A DNA stretch of 64,000 bases from Wohlfahrtiimonas chitiniclastica DSM 18708 (GCF_000375345.1 NZ_AQXD01000002.1:342267-406266); one strand, 5' to 3'; positions 36,894 to 46,327 are shown, numbered from the stretch's first letter. Notes: generated by a model from the letters alone, not told the origin. Translations and numbers: made by a program.

Positions 36894-37997
36894 GTGAGTA
36901 AAGAAGTGGAAAAGAATTTGTATGGTTTAACATATCCAGCAATGCTCGAGCTCTGTGAAGCGATTGGTGAAAAGCCTTATCGTGCCATGCAGATCATGAA
37001 ATGGGTCTATCATAAAGGGGCAAGCTCCATTGATGATATGACGGATATTTCTAAAAAAACACGTGAGAAGTTAAAGTCACGACTTGTTTTAGAGTTGCCG
37101 AAGGTCTTGCTTGACAAGCCTTCTAACGATGGTACACATAAGTGGCTCATTCAATTAGAATCTGGCAATGCCATCGAGATGGTGTTCATTCCAGAGGATG
37201 ATCGTGGGACACTGTGTGTATCTTCACAAGTCGGTTGTGCCCTTGAGTGCTCATTTTGTTCAACTGCGCGCCAAGGCTTTAACCGCAACTTAAGCACCGC
37301 TGAAATCGTCGGGCAAGTGATGCTCGCTAAACGCTTATTAGGCGAATATGAAGGCGATGTGCAGCAGAGTCAAAATCGACGTGTGACCAATGTGGTATTG
37401 ATGGGAATGGGCGAGCCCCTTTTGAACTTTACCAACGTCACCCAAGCGATTGACATCATGCTCAATGATTATGGTTTTGGCTTATCTAAACGCCGTGTGA
37501 CGCTCAGTACATCTGGCGTTGTGCCTGCATTGTATCGCTTAAAAGAGGTCTCAGATGTCTCTTTAGCCATCTCATTGCACGCACCTTATGATACCTTGCG
37601 TAATGAGCTTGTGCCCATTAATAAAAAATATCCGCTTGCAGAACTTTTAGAAGCGTGTAAGGCATACATCACTGAATCTTCTGCGTATCGTAAGATCACT
37701 TGGGAATATGTGATGCTTAAAGATGTCAATGACCGCGAAGAGGATGCATTTGCCTTAGCAAAACTCATTAAAGACATTCCGGGTAAAGTGAACTTGATTC
37801 CATTTAACCCATTTCCGAATTCAGGTTATGAGTGTTCATCCATGAACCGCATCAACCGTTTTCGTGAAATTTTGCAGCGCCAAGGCGTTGTGACAACCGT
37901 TCGTAAAACCCGTGGCGAAGACATTGATGCTGCGTGTGGTCAGCTTGCTGGCCGTGTGAACGACCGAACAAAGCGCACAAAAACAACAAATTCTTGA
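36894..37997 (+). CDS. rlmN: Dual-specificity RNA methyltransferase RlmN
   Basis: RlmN methylates A2503 of 23S rRNA and A37 of some tRNAs by radical-SAM chemistry. The 367-residue protein has CX3CX2C in CALECSFCSTARQGFNRN, the GMGEPLLNF block, and a late cysteine in DIDAACGQLAG that fits the methyl-carrying residue. The start is GTG with a weak ribosome site. The rlmN-pilF-rodZ-hisS order is conserved in gammaproteobacteria, though ispG, usually between rodZ and hisS, is missing. Confidence 0.97.
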   Translation: MSKEVEKNLYGLTYPAMLELCEAIGEKPYRAMQIMKWVYHKGASSIDDMTDISKKTREKLKSRLVLELPKVLLDKPSNDGTHKWLIQLESGNAIEMVFIPEDDRGTLCVSSQVGCALECSFCSTARQGFNRNLSTAEIVGQVMLAKRLLGEYEGDVQQSQNRRVTNVVLMGMGEPLLNFTNVTQAIDIMLNDYGFGLSKRRVTLSTSGVVPALYRLKEVSDVSLAISLHAPYDTLRNELVPINKKYPLAELLEACKAYITESSAYRKITWEYVMLKDVNDREEDAFALAKLIKDIPGKVNLIPFNPFPNSGYECSSMNRINRFREILQRQGVVTTVRKTRGEDIDAACGQLAGRVNDRTKRTKTTNS

Positions 37998-38048
37998 TAC
38001 AATCTTTCGGGTATTGATCACTTTAGAGAATATTGAAGGGGTAGATTC

Positions 38049-38780
38049 ATGCGTTATATCGCAGTGTTATTGCTTTCATCGACATTATTAGCGTGTACAA
38101 CAACGCAAGGCACAGGACAAAGCGGTCAGCGAGTGAAAACCATCACCGCAGAAGCCTTGCCAGACAATGATCGCTTAACGTATCAAATGGGCGTTCAATA
38201 CATCGAGCGCGCAGAATATACGGTGGCAGAAGAAAAATTATTAACCCTCGTGCCTAAATACCCGAATTTTACTGAGCTGTTTGTGATGCTTGGCGTGGTG
38301 CAAGAGCGCCAAGGCAAGCGCACAGATGCGTTGAATTTTTATTCAAAAGCCATTGCGACCAACCCAACCGATCGCATGGCGATTAAACACTATGCACGAT
38401 TACAGTGTAATCAATATGATAAAAATGCACCGAGTCATTTAGCGCAGATTGCAGACAATGCAATGTCAGAAGTGAAAGCTGGCATGAGCAGCGGTGCGGC
38501 GGCTTGTTATTTGGTGCATAAAGATCCTGTCAATGCCAATCTCTATGCTGACAAAGCCATTGCAGCGAATCCTCATTATGGGGACAGCTATTTCTTTAAA
38601 GCGATGGCGGCTAAAGACCTTAAACGCTATCAGGAAGTGTTTCCTGCCCTTGATCGCTATCATGATGAATATGGCTATGAACCGGCAAGCGTATATTTAG
38701 GTTTAGAAGCGGCAAAACAAGCCCGTAATAAAGCTGAAACAGAGAAATATGAATCTGTCTTAGCCCGTTATCAATCATAA
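38049..38780 (+). CDS. pilF: Type IV pilus biogenesis lipoprotein PilF/PilW
   Basis: This 243-residue TPR protein is the pilotin-like lipoprotein that localises the PilQ secretin in the outer membrane. The signal ends in LLACTTTQG (Cys16 as lipidation site). TPR-type helices follow, for example YQMGVQYIERAEYTVAEEKLLTLVPKYPNF and LFVMLGVVQERQGKRTDALNFYSKAIATNP. Its place between rlmN and rodZ is the usual one for pilF. It indicates a type IV pilus, in line with the fimX-like gene at 8109. Confidence 0.88.
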   Translation: MRYIAVLLLSSTLLACTTTQGTGQSGQRVKTITAEALPDNDRLTYQMGVQYIERAEYTVAEEKLLTLVPKYPNFTELFVMLGVVQERQGKRTDALNFYSKAIATNPTDRMAIKHYARLQCNQYDKNAPSHLAQIADNAMSEVKAGMSSGAAACYLVHKDPVNANLYADKAIAANPHYGDSYFFKAMAAKDLKRYQEVFPALDRYHDEYGYEPASVYLGLEAAKQARNKAETEKYESVLARYQS

Positions 38781-38807
38781 CTGTTTGTATAGACAAGAAG
38801 AGACCTT

Positions 38808-39812
38808 ATGGCAAAAGAAGAGTTGATGCACAAGTTCAAAGAGGCTCGTGAAGCACGCAATGTTTCATTGCAAGATGCTGCCCGCGTCCTTTCACTGCGT
38901 GTTCAAGTGCTGCAAGATTTAGAAGATGGACGTTACGAACAATTAGGTGCGATGATCTACATTAAGCGCTATGTGAGAAAGTATGCCGATTATTTAAAGC
39001 TTGATCGTGATGAGATCGAAGCGTTGCTTGCAAAAGTTGACGATCCATTTGCTAACAATATGCACAATGAAAGTTTGATCCGCGCGCAGCTCAATGAAGA
39101 AAAGCGCATGGTTCAGCGTTCATTTTTCAAATGGTACATGTGGATTTTATTGATTTTATGTGTGATTGGCACCGCTGCCTATTTCTTATATGGTGAGAAA
39201 ACAGCAGAATTATTTAACATTAAACCAACACCCGATCACATCATCAATTATCAAGAGACAGAGGCAGAGGTGCCAGCTGAAACGGTGACCTCAGAGATCG
39301 AAGCCCCGATCGCCACAGAAACCGTGACCGAACGTGTTGCGCCCGCCCCTAAAAAAGTTGAGGTGGAAGTGCCCGTTGTGGCGGCGGTTTCAACCGTGCC
39401 TGTTGCAGCCATTGATACGAAGTCTGCGTTGTCTGATTTTGAGCTCGATCAAATCATTAAAACCGGCAAAATTGAGTTGGCCAATCAAACAGACGCTGCA
39501 TTAGATGCGGTAGATCAAGCGCAAAAAGCTCCGTTACCTGAAGGTTTTTCTGCATTGTCTTTAACCCTTGGGCCTTCTGAGTGTTGGATTCAGATCAAAG
39601 ATAAAAATCAAAAAGTGGTGATGAATGAAGTGCTCGCAGGTAATGCCACATATCATATTGAAGGAAAAGCGCCCTTTTTTGTACACATGGGCAATGCCAA
39701 AGCGATCGATCAAATGGTTTTAAATGGTGAGGTGGTGGATGAAAAAGTGTATCGTCCGACTGCCCGAACAACTGTGTCAAAAATTAAGTTAGAAGCTAAG
39801 GAAGAGAGTTAA
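38808..39812 (+). CDS. rodZ: Cytoskeletal protein RodZ
   Basis: RodZ links MreB to the inner membrane and sets rod shape. The 334-residue protein has an N-terminal helix-turn-helix of Xre type (FKEAREARNVSLQDAARVLSLRVQVLQDLEDGRYE, 10-44), and a single membrane helix at about 108-127. A Pro/Val/Glu-rich periplasmic linker and a C-terminal DUF4115 domain (LTLGPSECWIQIKDKNQKVV) follow. This domain order is specific to RodZ. hisS follows after two bases. Confidence 0.93.
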   Translation: MAKEELMHKFKEAREARNVSLQDAARVLSLRVQVLQDLEDGRYEQLGAMIYIKRYVRKYADYLKLDRDEIEALLAKVDDPFANNMHNESLIRAQLNEEKRMVQRSFFKWYMWILLILCVIGTAAYFLYGEKTAELFNIKPTPDHIINYQETEAEVPAETVTSEIEAPIATETVTERVAPAPKKVEVEVPVVAAVSTVPVAAIDTKSALSDFELDQIIKTGKIELANQTDAALDAVDQAQKAPLPEGFSALSLTLGPSECWIQIKDKNQKVVMNEVLAGNATYHIEGKAPFFVHMGNAKAIDQMVLNGEVVDEKVYRPTARTTVSKIKLEAKEES

Positions 39813-39814
39813 TC

Positions 39815-41092
39815 ATGGGTCAGAAGATTCAATCAGTCAAAGGGATGCACGATGCATTGCCCACACAAACAGCGAAATGGCAATATATTGAGAGTTTATT
39901 GCGCCATCTATTTGCTCAGTATGGTTATCGTGAGATTCGCACACCGATCGTTGAAGAGACCCGTTTATTCACGCGCTCTTTAGGTGAAGTGACTGACATT
40001 GTGGAAAAAGAGATGTACATCTTTGCCGACAGTGATGAAAAAACCAGTTTAGCTTTGCGCCCTGAATTGACGGCGGGCATTGTGCGCTCTGGCATTCAGC
40101 ATGGTTTGTTTTATAATCAAGTGCAAAAAGTGTGGCAGATCGGTTCGGTGTTCCGTTATGACAAGCCACAACATGGCCGTTATCGTCAATTTAATCAAGC
40201 AGACATTGAAGTCTTTGGCATTGAAACGCCGGATGCAGATGCCGAAATTTTGGCAATGATCAACCGTTTATGGCAACAATTGGGCGTGGCTGATTATGTG
40301 ACCTTAGAGATCAACTCAATGGGCACAGAAGAGTGCCGCAAGCGTTACCGTGAGGTGATCGTTAAATATTTTGAAGACAACATTGAATTGTTAGATGAAG
40401 ACAGCCTTCGCCGTTTAAAATCGAATCCGCTTCGCATTTTGGATTCCAAAAATCCTGCGATGCAAGCATTGCTCAACAATGCACCAAAATTATTGGATCA
40501 TTTGACAGAAGATTCAGCAGAACACTTTAAAAAATTGTGTCAATATTTAGATGAATTGGGCATTCAATATGTGATCAATCACCGCATTGTACGTGGCATG
40601 GATTACTACACGCGTACAGTGTTTGAATGGACAACCGATAAACTCGGTGCCCAAGCCACCATTTGTGGTGGTGGTCGTTATGATCGCATGGTGGAAGAGC
40701 TTGGCGGTCATAAAACACCTGCCATTGGTTTTGGTTTAGGGATGGAACGTCTTTACTTATTGTGTGAAGAAGTGGAAGGTTTAAGCGCAACGCACACGAC
40801 AGATTTAGTGGCTGTATTGCTCGGGCAAGATGCGAAAAAAGCAGGTTTGCCTTTGATGGAAAACATTCGCTCAGCGTATCCAAATTATTTAGTGACGACG
40901 GTGCTCGGTGAAGCAGGCATGAAGTCACAAATGAAAAAAGCGGATCAAAGTGGCGCGCGTTATGCCATGATTTTGGGTGAAAATGAGCTCAACAATGGCA
41001 TCGTGATCATGAAAGATTTGCGTCAAAGTGGTGAGCAAACAGAAGTGGCCATGAGTGATGTGATCGATTGGTTAAAGAACATTCAAGCATAA
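39815..41092 (+). CDS. hisS: Histidyl-tRNA synthetase
   Basis: HisS charges tRNA-His. The 425-residue class II synthetase opens QSVKGMHDALPTQTAKWQ and has motif 2 in VWQIGSVFRYDKPQHGRYRQFNQADIEVFG. The His-A segments are RGMDYYTRTVFEW and ICGGGRYDRMVEELGG, and motif 3 is GFGLGMERLYLL. The anticodon-binding domain is at the end. Full length. It is coupled closely to rodZ upstream and yfgM downstream. Confidence 0.97.
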   Translation: MGQKIQSVKGMHDALPTQTAKWQYIESLLRHLFAQYGYREIRTPIVEETRLFTRSLGEVTDIVEKEMYIFADSDEKTSLALRPELTAGIVRSGIQHGLFYNQVQKVWQIGSVFRYDKPQHGRYRQFNQADIEVFGIETPDADAEILAMINRLWQQLGVADYVTLEINSMGTEECRKRYREVIVKYFEDNIELLDEDSLRRLKSNPLRILDSKNPAMQALLNNAPKLLDHLTEDSAEHFKKLCQYLDELGIQYVINHRIVRGMDYYTRTVFEWTTDKLGAQATICGGGRYDRMVEELGGHKTPAIGFGLGMERLYLLCEEVEGLSATHTTDLVAVLLGQDAKKAGLPLMENIRSAYPNYLVTTVLGEAGMKSQMKKADQSGARYAMILGENELNNGIVIMKDLRQSGEQTEVAMSDVIDWLKNIQA

Positions 41093-41107
41093 TTTTAAGG
41101 GGTCGAG

Positions 41108-41725
41108 ATGAGTTTAAATCAACTTGAGACAGATGAGCAGCGCGCAGAAGCCCTCGTGGATTGGCTAAAAGCCAATGGCCTACTGATTTTTGTCGCTTTG
41201 GTTGTGGTATTTGGTGGCATTATTGGTTGGGATTATTATCGTGATCATCAGCGCCAACAATTGATCAAAGAGGCCGCTTATTATTATCATTTTGAACAAG
41301 CTTTGAGTGATGGCAAAATCAATGACAATGCATTCAAAGCGTTGCAGCAAGATAAAGCCACAGGATTTGTGGAATTAGCGGTGTTGCAGCAAGCGGGTTT
41401 AGCAGCGAGTCAAGATCAGTTAGATCAAGCGATTGCAAGCTTAACGGCTGAAATTGCGAACATTAAAGAGCCTGTGATGAAGGATTTATACCGTTATCGC
41501 TTAGCAAAAGCTTTGTATGCACAAGGCGACTACGAGAAGGCATTGAATGAGCTGAGCAACATTCAAACAGAGAGCTATCAAGGCTTAGTGAAAGCCTTAC
41601 AAGGTGATGTGTATGTGAAAGAAGGACGTTTAGACAATGCCAGAGCTGTCTATCAAAAAGCGTATGAACTTTTACAATCGCCCATCATTCAACGAAAAAT
41701 TAATCAGCTTGGCGCAAAATCCTAA
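41108..41725 (+). CDS. yfgM: YfgM-like ancillary SecYEG translocon subunit
   Basis: This 205-residue protein has a single N-terminal membrane helix (about 24-42, LLIFVALVVVFGGIIGWDYY) and a periplasmic TPR-like domain (YRLAKALYAQGDYEKALNELSNIQ). YfgM associates with SecYEG and PpiD and helps secreted proteins fold. Its place between hisS and bamB is the conserved one. AAGGGGTCGAG precedes the ATG. Confidence 0.9.
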   Translation: MSLNQLETDEQRAEALVDWLKANGLLIFVALVVVFGGIIGWDYYRDHQRQQLIKEAAYYYHFEQALSDGKINDNAFKALQQDKATGFVELAVLQQAGLAASQDQLDQAIASLTAEIANIKEPVMKDLYRYRLAKALYAQGDYEKALNELSNIQTESYQGLVKALQGDVYVKEGRLDNARAVYQKAYELLQSPIIQRKINQLGAKS

Positions 41726-41760
41726 CGCTGATCTTGAGCCGATAAATTGAAGGATTGACA

Positions 41761-42909
41761 ATGAATAAATTAAAAATTTCCGCAGTATTGATGGCCAGCA
41801 TCGCCATGACCGGTTGTTCAGGATTTTTTGTGGGCAAAAGTAATGCGCCGGTGCCAGCGCCCATTGATGCTTCTGTTAATGCTTCAATGGTGCGCACCGT
41901 TTGGAGCGCATCGGGCTTAGGCAATTCACAAGAAACAAGTTTGCGCTTTACATTGGCCGATGGTCAAGGCGTGATTTATGTCGCCAATGCCAATGGTTCT
42001 GTTTCTGCCATTGACAGCAGCAGTGGTCAAAAACGCTGGTCCACAAAAGTGGATGCCTTATATACAGGCGCAGCCACAAATGGCAATTTAGTGTTTGTGG
42101 GCACGCAATCTGGTAAGTTGGTGGCATTGTCTGCTCAAGATGGTAAAAAAGTGTGGAGTGCTGATTTATACGGCGCTGCAAGCACCTCACCTGTGGTGGC
42201 GGACAATCGCGTGATCATCCGTACAATTGGCGGCTCTGTGGAAAGCTTTGATGCACAAACAGGTGATCAATCTTGGGCTTATATGGTACAAGTGCCAGAA
42301 ATTGCACTCCGTGGTGGCGCAGCCCCCGTTGTAGTGGGCAAGCATCTATTGGTGCCAACGGATTTAGGGCTCATTGGCTATTTAAATGTGGACACAGGCG
42401 CTGTTGTCTGGGGTCAAAAAGTGGGTGAATCCCGTGGGGGTACAGCGATGGCACGCATTGTGGACATCGATGCTGAACCCGTGATTGACCAAAATATTGC
42501 TTATATTCCTGTGGCGCGCTCTGGTGTGAGTGCTGTTGCTCTGAACAATGGCCGTAAACTTTGGGCAACCAAAGCCGCAGGCGCTTATGCAGGTTTAGCG
42601 GTGGATGCATCACGACTATACGTTGCTTATGATGATGGCAATGTGGGTGCATTATCGAAGAGAACAGGGCAAGAAGAGTGGAAAAGTGAGGCGTTATATG
42701 CCCGCCACTTAACCAACCCTGTATTGATTAATGATCGCATCGTTGTGGGCGATAATGAAGGTTATGTCCATGTGTTAGATAAACACACAGGTCAGCGCCT
42801 TGGTTCGACGAAAGTGGCGAAATCTGGTTTCATGCCGGATGTATTGCCGCTCAATAACGATGTGATTTTCCAGGATCATTCCGGTAACGTTTACCGTATT
42901 ACGATTTAA
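41761..42909 (+). CDS. bamB: Outer membrane protein assembly factor BamB
   Basis: BamB is the beta-propeller lipoprotein of the BAM complex that inserts outer-membrane proteins. The 382-residue precursor starts at ATG 41761 (GAAGGA upstream) and has a lipobox AMTGCSG with Cys19. Repeated PQQ-like propeller strands are visible, such as GVIYVANANGSVSAIDSSSGQKRWSTKV and GNLVFVGTQSGKLVALSAQDGKKVWSADL. The end GNVYRITI is typical. Confidence 0.95.
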   Translation: MNKLKISAVLMASIAMTGCSGFFVGKSNAPVPAPIDASVNASMVRTVWSASGLGNSQETSLRFTLADGQGVIYVANANGSVSAIDSSSGQKRWSTKVDALYTGAATNGNLVFVGTQSGKLVALSAQDGKKVWSADLYGAASTSPVVADNRVIIRTIGGSVESFDAQTGDQSWAYMVQVPEIALRGGAAPVVVGKHLLVPTDLGLIGYLNVDTGAVVWGQKVGESRGGTAMARIVDIDAEPVIDQNIAYIPVARSGVSAVALNNGRKLWATKAAGAYAGLAVDASRLYVAYDDGNVGALSKRTGQEEWKSEALYARHLTNPVLINDRIVVGDNEGYVHVLDKHTGQRLGSTKVAKSGFMPDVLPLNNDVIFQDHSGNVYRITI

Positions 42910-42912
42910 TTT

Positions 42913-44364
42913 ATGAAAGACTTACCAATTATTGCGCTTGTAGGGCGTCCGAATGTCGGAAAATCTACGTTATACAATGCATTGACCCGTACGCGTGATG
43001 CGCTTGTGGCCGATCAGCCTGGTTTAACCCGTGACCGTCGTTACGGCATGGGGCGTGTGGGCTCTGAAGAATCTCCGTACATTGTGCTTGATACCGGTGG
43101 TTTATCAGGTGATGACAGCAATCACATGGATAACCTCATTGCAGGCCAAGTGTGGAAAGCGGTGGAAGATGCTGATTTAATTTATTTTATTTTAGATGGT
43201 CGCAACGATGTGACGGGCTATGATGAAGAGATCGCAGCGATGATTCGTCGCACGAATAAACCTGTGGTTGTTGTGGTGAATAAATCTGAAGGCAAAGATG
43301 AAGATTTAGCCATTGCACCTTTTTATACCTTGGGCATGGGCGATCCGATTGCCATTTCAGCAGCGCACAATCGTGGCATTTTGGATTTGGTTCACTCCAC
43401 ATTTGATCGTTACCCTGATTTAGCCTACGAAGAAGAAGCTGAAAGCGAAGAGTTTGATGATGAAGATGAAGAAGAGGATTTAGGTCCGATTCGCTTAGCG
43501 GTTTTAGGTCGCCCGAATGCAGGTAAATCCACACTCATTAACCGTATTTTAGGTGAAGAGCGTGTGCTTGCCAGTGATGTTGCAGGTACAACGCGTGATG
43601 CCATTGAAATTCCGTTCGAGAAAGAAGGGCGTGAGTTCATCTTGATCGATACCGCAGGGATTCGTCGTCGCAGCCGCATTGATGACAAAATTGAAAAATT
43701 CAGCGTCATCAAAAGCTTAGAGGCAATGCAAAAATCGAACGTTGTGGTGTTTGTGTTTGATGCTCACGAAGGTTTATCGGATCAAGATGCGGGCTTACTT
43801 GGCAATGTGTTAGAGTCTGGCCGTGCGTTGGTGCTTGCAGTCAATAAGTGGGATCATCTGCCGGATGATGAACGCGAATGGATCAAGCAAGAGTTCACGC
43901 GTAAGTTTGCCTTCATTGACTTTACAAAGCCGATCTTCATTTCCGCTTTGCATGGTTCAAATGTGGATAAAGTATTGAAAATGGCCATCAATGCCTTTGA
44001 CAATGCCATGAAGAAATTCACCACCAATGAATTGTCAAACATTCTAGAAGCTGCTGTGCACAAGCATCATCCGCCAGTGGTACAAGGTTTAGCGCCAAAA
44101 TTACGTTATGCGCACCAAGGGGGTAAAAATCCGCCACGCATCGTGATTCATGGTTCGCGCATCACGCATGTGAAGCCGGATTATGTGCGTTATTTAACCA
44201 ATACTTATTTATCACAATTGAAGCTAGAAGGCACACCAGTGCGTTTAGACTTCCGTTCGGGCGACAATCCATATGCGGTGGAAAAAGCGCAAACTAAAGT
44301 GCAGGCCGATAAACAAAAGCTTGTCAATAGTAAGGGTAAGCATTTGAAACAAAAACGTAAGTAA
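42913..44364 (+). CDS. der: Ribosome-assembly GTPase Der (EngA)
   Basis: Der is a double-domain GTPase needed for 50S subunit assembly. The 483-residue protein has G1 motifs GRPNVGKST (residues 11-19) and GRPNAGKST, DTGG/DTAG G3 motifs, and NKSE/NKWD G4 motifs. The two domains are joined by a very acidic linker (EEEAESEEFDDEDEEED). A KH-like domain with KNPPRIVIHG ends the protein, followed by a basic tail. It lies three bases after bamB. Confidence 0.97.
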   Translation: MKDLPIIALVGRPNVGKSTLYNALTRTRDALVADQPGLTRDRRYGMGRVGSEESPYIVLDTGGLSGDDSNHMDNLIAGQVWKAVEDADLIYFILDGRNDVTGYDEEIAAMIRRTNKPVVVVVNKSEGKDEDLAIAPFYTLGMGDPIAISAAHNRGILDLVHSTFDRYPDLAYEEEAESEEFDDEDEEEDLGPIRLAVLGRPNAGKSTLINRILGEERVLASDVAGTTRDAIEIPFEKEGREFILIDTAGIRRRSRIDDKIEKFSVIKSLEAMQKSNVVVFVFDAHEGLSDQDAGLLGNVLESGRALVLAVNKWDHLPDDEREWIKQEFTRKFAFIDFTKPIFISALHGSNVDKVLKMAINAFDNAMKKFTTNELSNILEAAVHKHHPPVVQGLAPKLRYAHQGGKNPPRIVIHGSRITHVKPDYVRYLTNTYLSQLKLEGTPVRLDFRSGDNPYAVEKAQTKVQADKQKLVNSKGKHLKQKRK

Positions 44365-44385
44365 TACAATAATAAGGAACAGTCT

Positions 44386-46176
44386 ATGTGTGGAATTGTT
44401 GGCGCCATCGCAGAGCGTAATATTTGCCCTGTGTTATTATCCGGTTTGAAGCGATTAGAGTATCGTGGATATGACTCAGCAGGGGTCGCATTGATCGATC
44501 ATGATGAGCTCTTTCGTGAACGCAGTTTAGGTAAAGTGGCTGCATTAGAAGCGAAAGTGTTTGAGCATGGCATCAAAGGCTCTCTTGGCATTGCTCACAC
44601 GCGCTGGGCCACACATGGCATTCCTCATGAGCGCAATGCGCACCCGCATGTCAGCGGTACGATTGCGGTGGTGCATAATGGCATCATTGAAAATTATCAA
44701 GAATTAAAAGCGACGTTGGTGAGTGCTTATCAGTTTGATTCTGAAACCGATACTGAGGTGATTGCCCATTTGATTCATCATTATCGTGCGCAAGGCATGT
44801 CGTTGTATGAATCCGTGCAAGCGGCGCTTGAGCAGCTTGAGGGCGCATTTAGCATTGCGGTGGTGGATTCAACCGTGCCAGATGAACTCATTGCTGCGAA
44901 AAAAGGGACACCACTTGTGGTGGGCATTGGCATTGGTGAATACTTCATTGCCTCTGATCCTTTTGCATTGTTGCCTGTTACGAATCAATTCATCTATTTA
45001 GAAGATTTTGATTGTGTGAAATTAAAGCGTGATGCGTTGGTGATTAAAGATAAAGCAGGGCGCTTTGTGGAGCGTGCAGTTAAGCAATTGTATGCTTCTG
45101 ATGATGCGGCCGATAAAGGTTTATATAAGCATTACATGCTCAAAGAGATTTATGAGCAGCCTAAAGCCCTCAGTGATACGTTGCAAAATCGTCTCAAAGT
45201 GGATTTAGCGCAATTGCTTGGTTGTGATGCTCAAATGGCTGATCAAATTGAGGCGGTGCACATTAACGCATGTGGCACAAGTTATCATGCAGGTTTGGTG
45301 GCAAAATATTGGTTTGAATCCATTGGCATTGCGTGCCATGTGGAAGTGGCGAGTGAATATCGCTATCGTCAAAGCGTGACGCCGAAAAATACGCTCTTTA
45401 TCTCCATTTCTCAATCAGGGGAAACATTAGATACGATTGAGGCATTAAAATTGGCGAAACAAAAGCCATTTTTAGGGTATTTAGCGATTACAAACAGTGC
45501 AGACAGCGCCATTACGCGTGAGTCTAACTGGACCATTTTAACCCATGCAGGGCGTGAAATTGGTGTGGCATCCACAAAAGCATTCACCACGCAATTGACG
45601 GTTTTATTGATGCTTGCGGATGCATTTTCTCATCACAAAGATCATGCGATGAGTGATGCTTTAACCTCATTGCCATTTTATGCAGAATCCATGCTGGCAC
45701 TTGATGAAACGATTGAAAAAATCAGCGCAGAGTTTGCAGAATCCACCAGTGCTTTATTTGTGGCACGTGGAATTTTGTATCCGATTGCGATGGAAGGTGC
45801 ATTGAAGTTAAAAGAGATCTCTTACATTCATGCAGAGAGCTATCCTGCCGGCGAATTAAAGCATGGTCCATTGGCGTTGGTGGACAAAAATATGCCAGTC
45901 ATTGCCATTGTGACAAAAAATGCGTTAACGGATAAAATGATTGCCAACCTTGAAGAAATCAATGCTCGCAATGGTCGCTTGTATATTTTCAAAGAGCGTT
46001 CTGTGACACAAACCATCGGCTTTGGCCATGAGATTGAGTTGCCAGAAATGCCAGAAATGAGTGCACCCATTTTGGTGTCCATTGCTTTACAATTATTCTC
46101 TTATCATGTTGCCTGCATTAAGGGCACAGACGTGGATCAACCTCGTAATCTCGCTAAATCTGTGACGGTTGAGTAA
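44386..46176 (+). CDS. glmS: Glutamine-fructose-6-phosphate aminotransferase (host of attTn7)
   Basis: GlmS makes glucosamine-6-phosphate for cell wall and LPS. The 596-residue protein begins MCGIVGA, exposing Cys as the glutaminase nucleophile. RYDSAGVAL-like text, THTRWATHG and two SIS sugar-isomerase domains (for example FISISQSGETLDT and GALKLKEISYIHAESYPAGELKHGP) follow. The last residues PRNLAKSVTVE are the conserved end that Tn7 TnsD proteins recognise at the DNA level. The frame is intact, and a Tn7-like element begins 25 bases after the stop. No native terminator remains directly after the gene. The first terminator-like hairpin is inside the transposon at 46285. Confidence 0.97.
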   Translation: MCGIVGAIAERNICPVLLSGLKRLEYRGYDSAGVALIDHDELFRERSLGKVAALEAKVFEHGIKGSLGIAHTRWATHGIPHERNAHPHVSGTIAVVHNGIIENYQELKATLVSAYQFDSETDTEVIAHLIHHYRAQGMSLYESVQAALEQLEGAFSIAVVDSTVPDELIAAKKGTPLVVGIGIGEYFIASDPFALLPVTNQFIYLEDFDCVKLKRDALVIKDKAGRFVERAVKQLYASDDAADKGLYKHYMLKEIYEQPKALSDTLQNRLKVDLAQLLGCDAQMADQIEAVHINACGTSYHAGLVAKYWFESIGIACHVEVASEYRYRQSVTPKNTLFISISQSGETLDTIEALKLAKQKPFLGYLAITNSADSAITRESNWTILTHAGREIGVASTKAFTTQLTVLLMLADAFSHHKDHAMSDALTSLPFYAESMLALDETIEKISAEFAESTSALFVARGILYPIAMEGALKLKEISYIHAESYPAGELKHGPLALVDKNMPVIAIVTKNALTDKMIANLEEINARNGRLYIFKERSVTQTIGFGHEIELPEMPEMSAPILVSIALQLFSYHVACIKGTDVDQPRNLAKSVTVE

Positions 46177-46196
46177 GAAAATATCATTCTATTGAC
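46174..46196 (+). repeat. TnsB-box-like sequence outside the transposon end
   Basis: This 23-base stretch begins on the glmS stop codon and matches the innermost right-end box (46252-46274) at 21 of 23 positions, including an exact 15-base run (46182-46196). It lies between glmS and the predicted transposon terminus, so it is not part of the element as defined by TGT at 46202. Confidence 0.8.
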
Positions 46197-46210
46197 TCAG
46201 TTGTAAGCGA

Positions 46211-46274
46211 GTAATAAAGTTTCATCTTAAGTAATAAAGTATCATCTTAGGTAATAAAGTATCATTCTATTGAC
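46211..46274 (+). repeat. Right-end TnsB-type binding boxes (three tandem copies)
   Basis: Three direct repeats with 20-base period start at 46211, 46231 and 46251: GTAATAAAGTTTCATCTTAA, GTAATAAAGTATCATCTTAG and GTAATAAAGTATCATTCTAT. The shared AATAAAGT core is also found in the 22-base TnsB sites of Tn7. Tight abutment is typical of the right end. The last copy runs into a TTGAC that also forms the candidate tnsA -35. Confidence 0.85.
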
Positions 46275-46298
46275 GCAATGAATACCTCTTGCTATTGT
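46270..46298 (+). promoter_or_regulatory. Candidate tnsA promoter
   Basis: TTGACG (46270-46275), a 17-base spacer and TATTGT (46293-46298) form a reasonable sigma-70 promoter. The -35 overlaps the innermost TnsB box, so TnsB binding could repress it, as is known for Tn7. The expected start point is about 46304-46306, in the loop of the hairpin at 46285-46320. Confidence 0.55.
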
Positions 46299-46327
46299 TT
46301 ATTGTAATAATGGCAAGAGGTTTTTTT
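46285..46327 (+). terminator. Terminator-like hairpin that carries the tnsA ribosome site
   Basis: Bases 46285-46299 pair with 46306-46320 (15 pairs, two of them G-T wobbles, six-base loop) and seven T follow at 46321-46327. The 3' arm contains AAGAGG (46315-46320), which is also the Shine-Dalgarno for the tnsA ATG at 46328. A transcript from glmS would form the hairpin and stop, or have the site masked. Confidence 0.8.

Noticed and set aside
46289..46327. Longer start of tnsA at 46289
   Set aside because: The extra 13 residues (MLLFIVIMARGFF) are encoded by the hairpin and T run, whereas AAGAGG with good spacing supports 46328.
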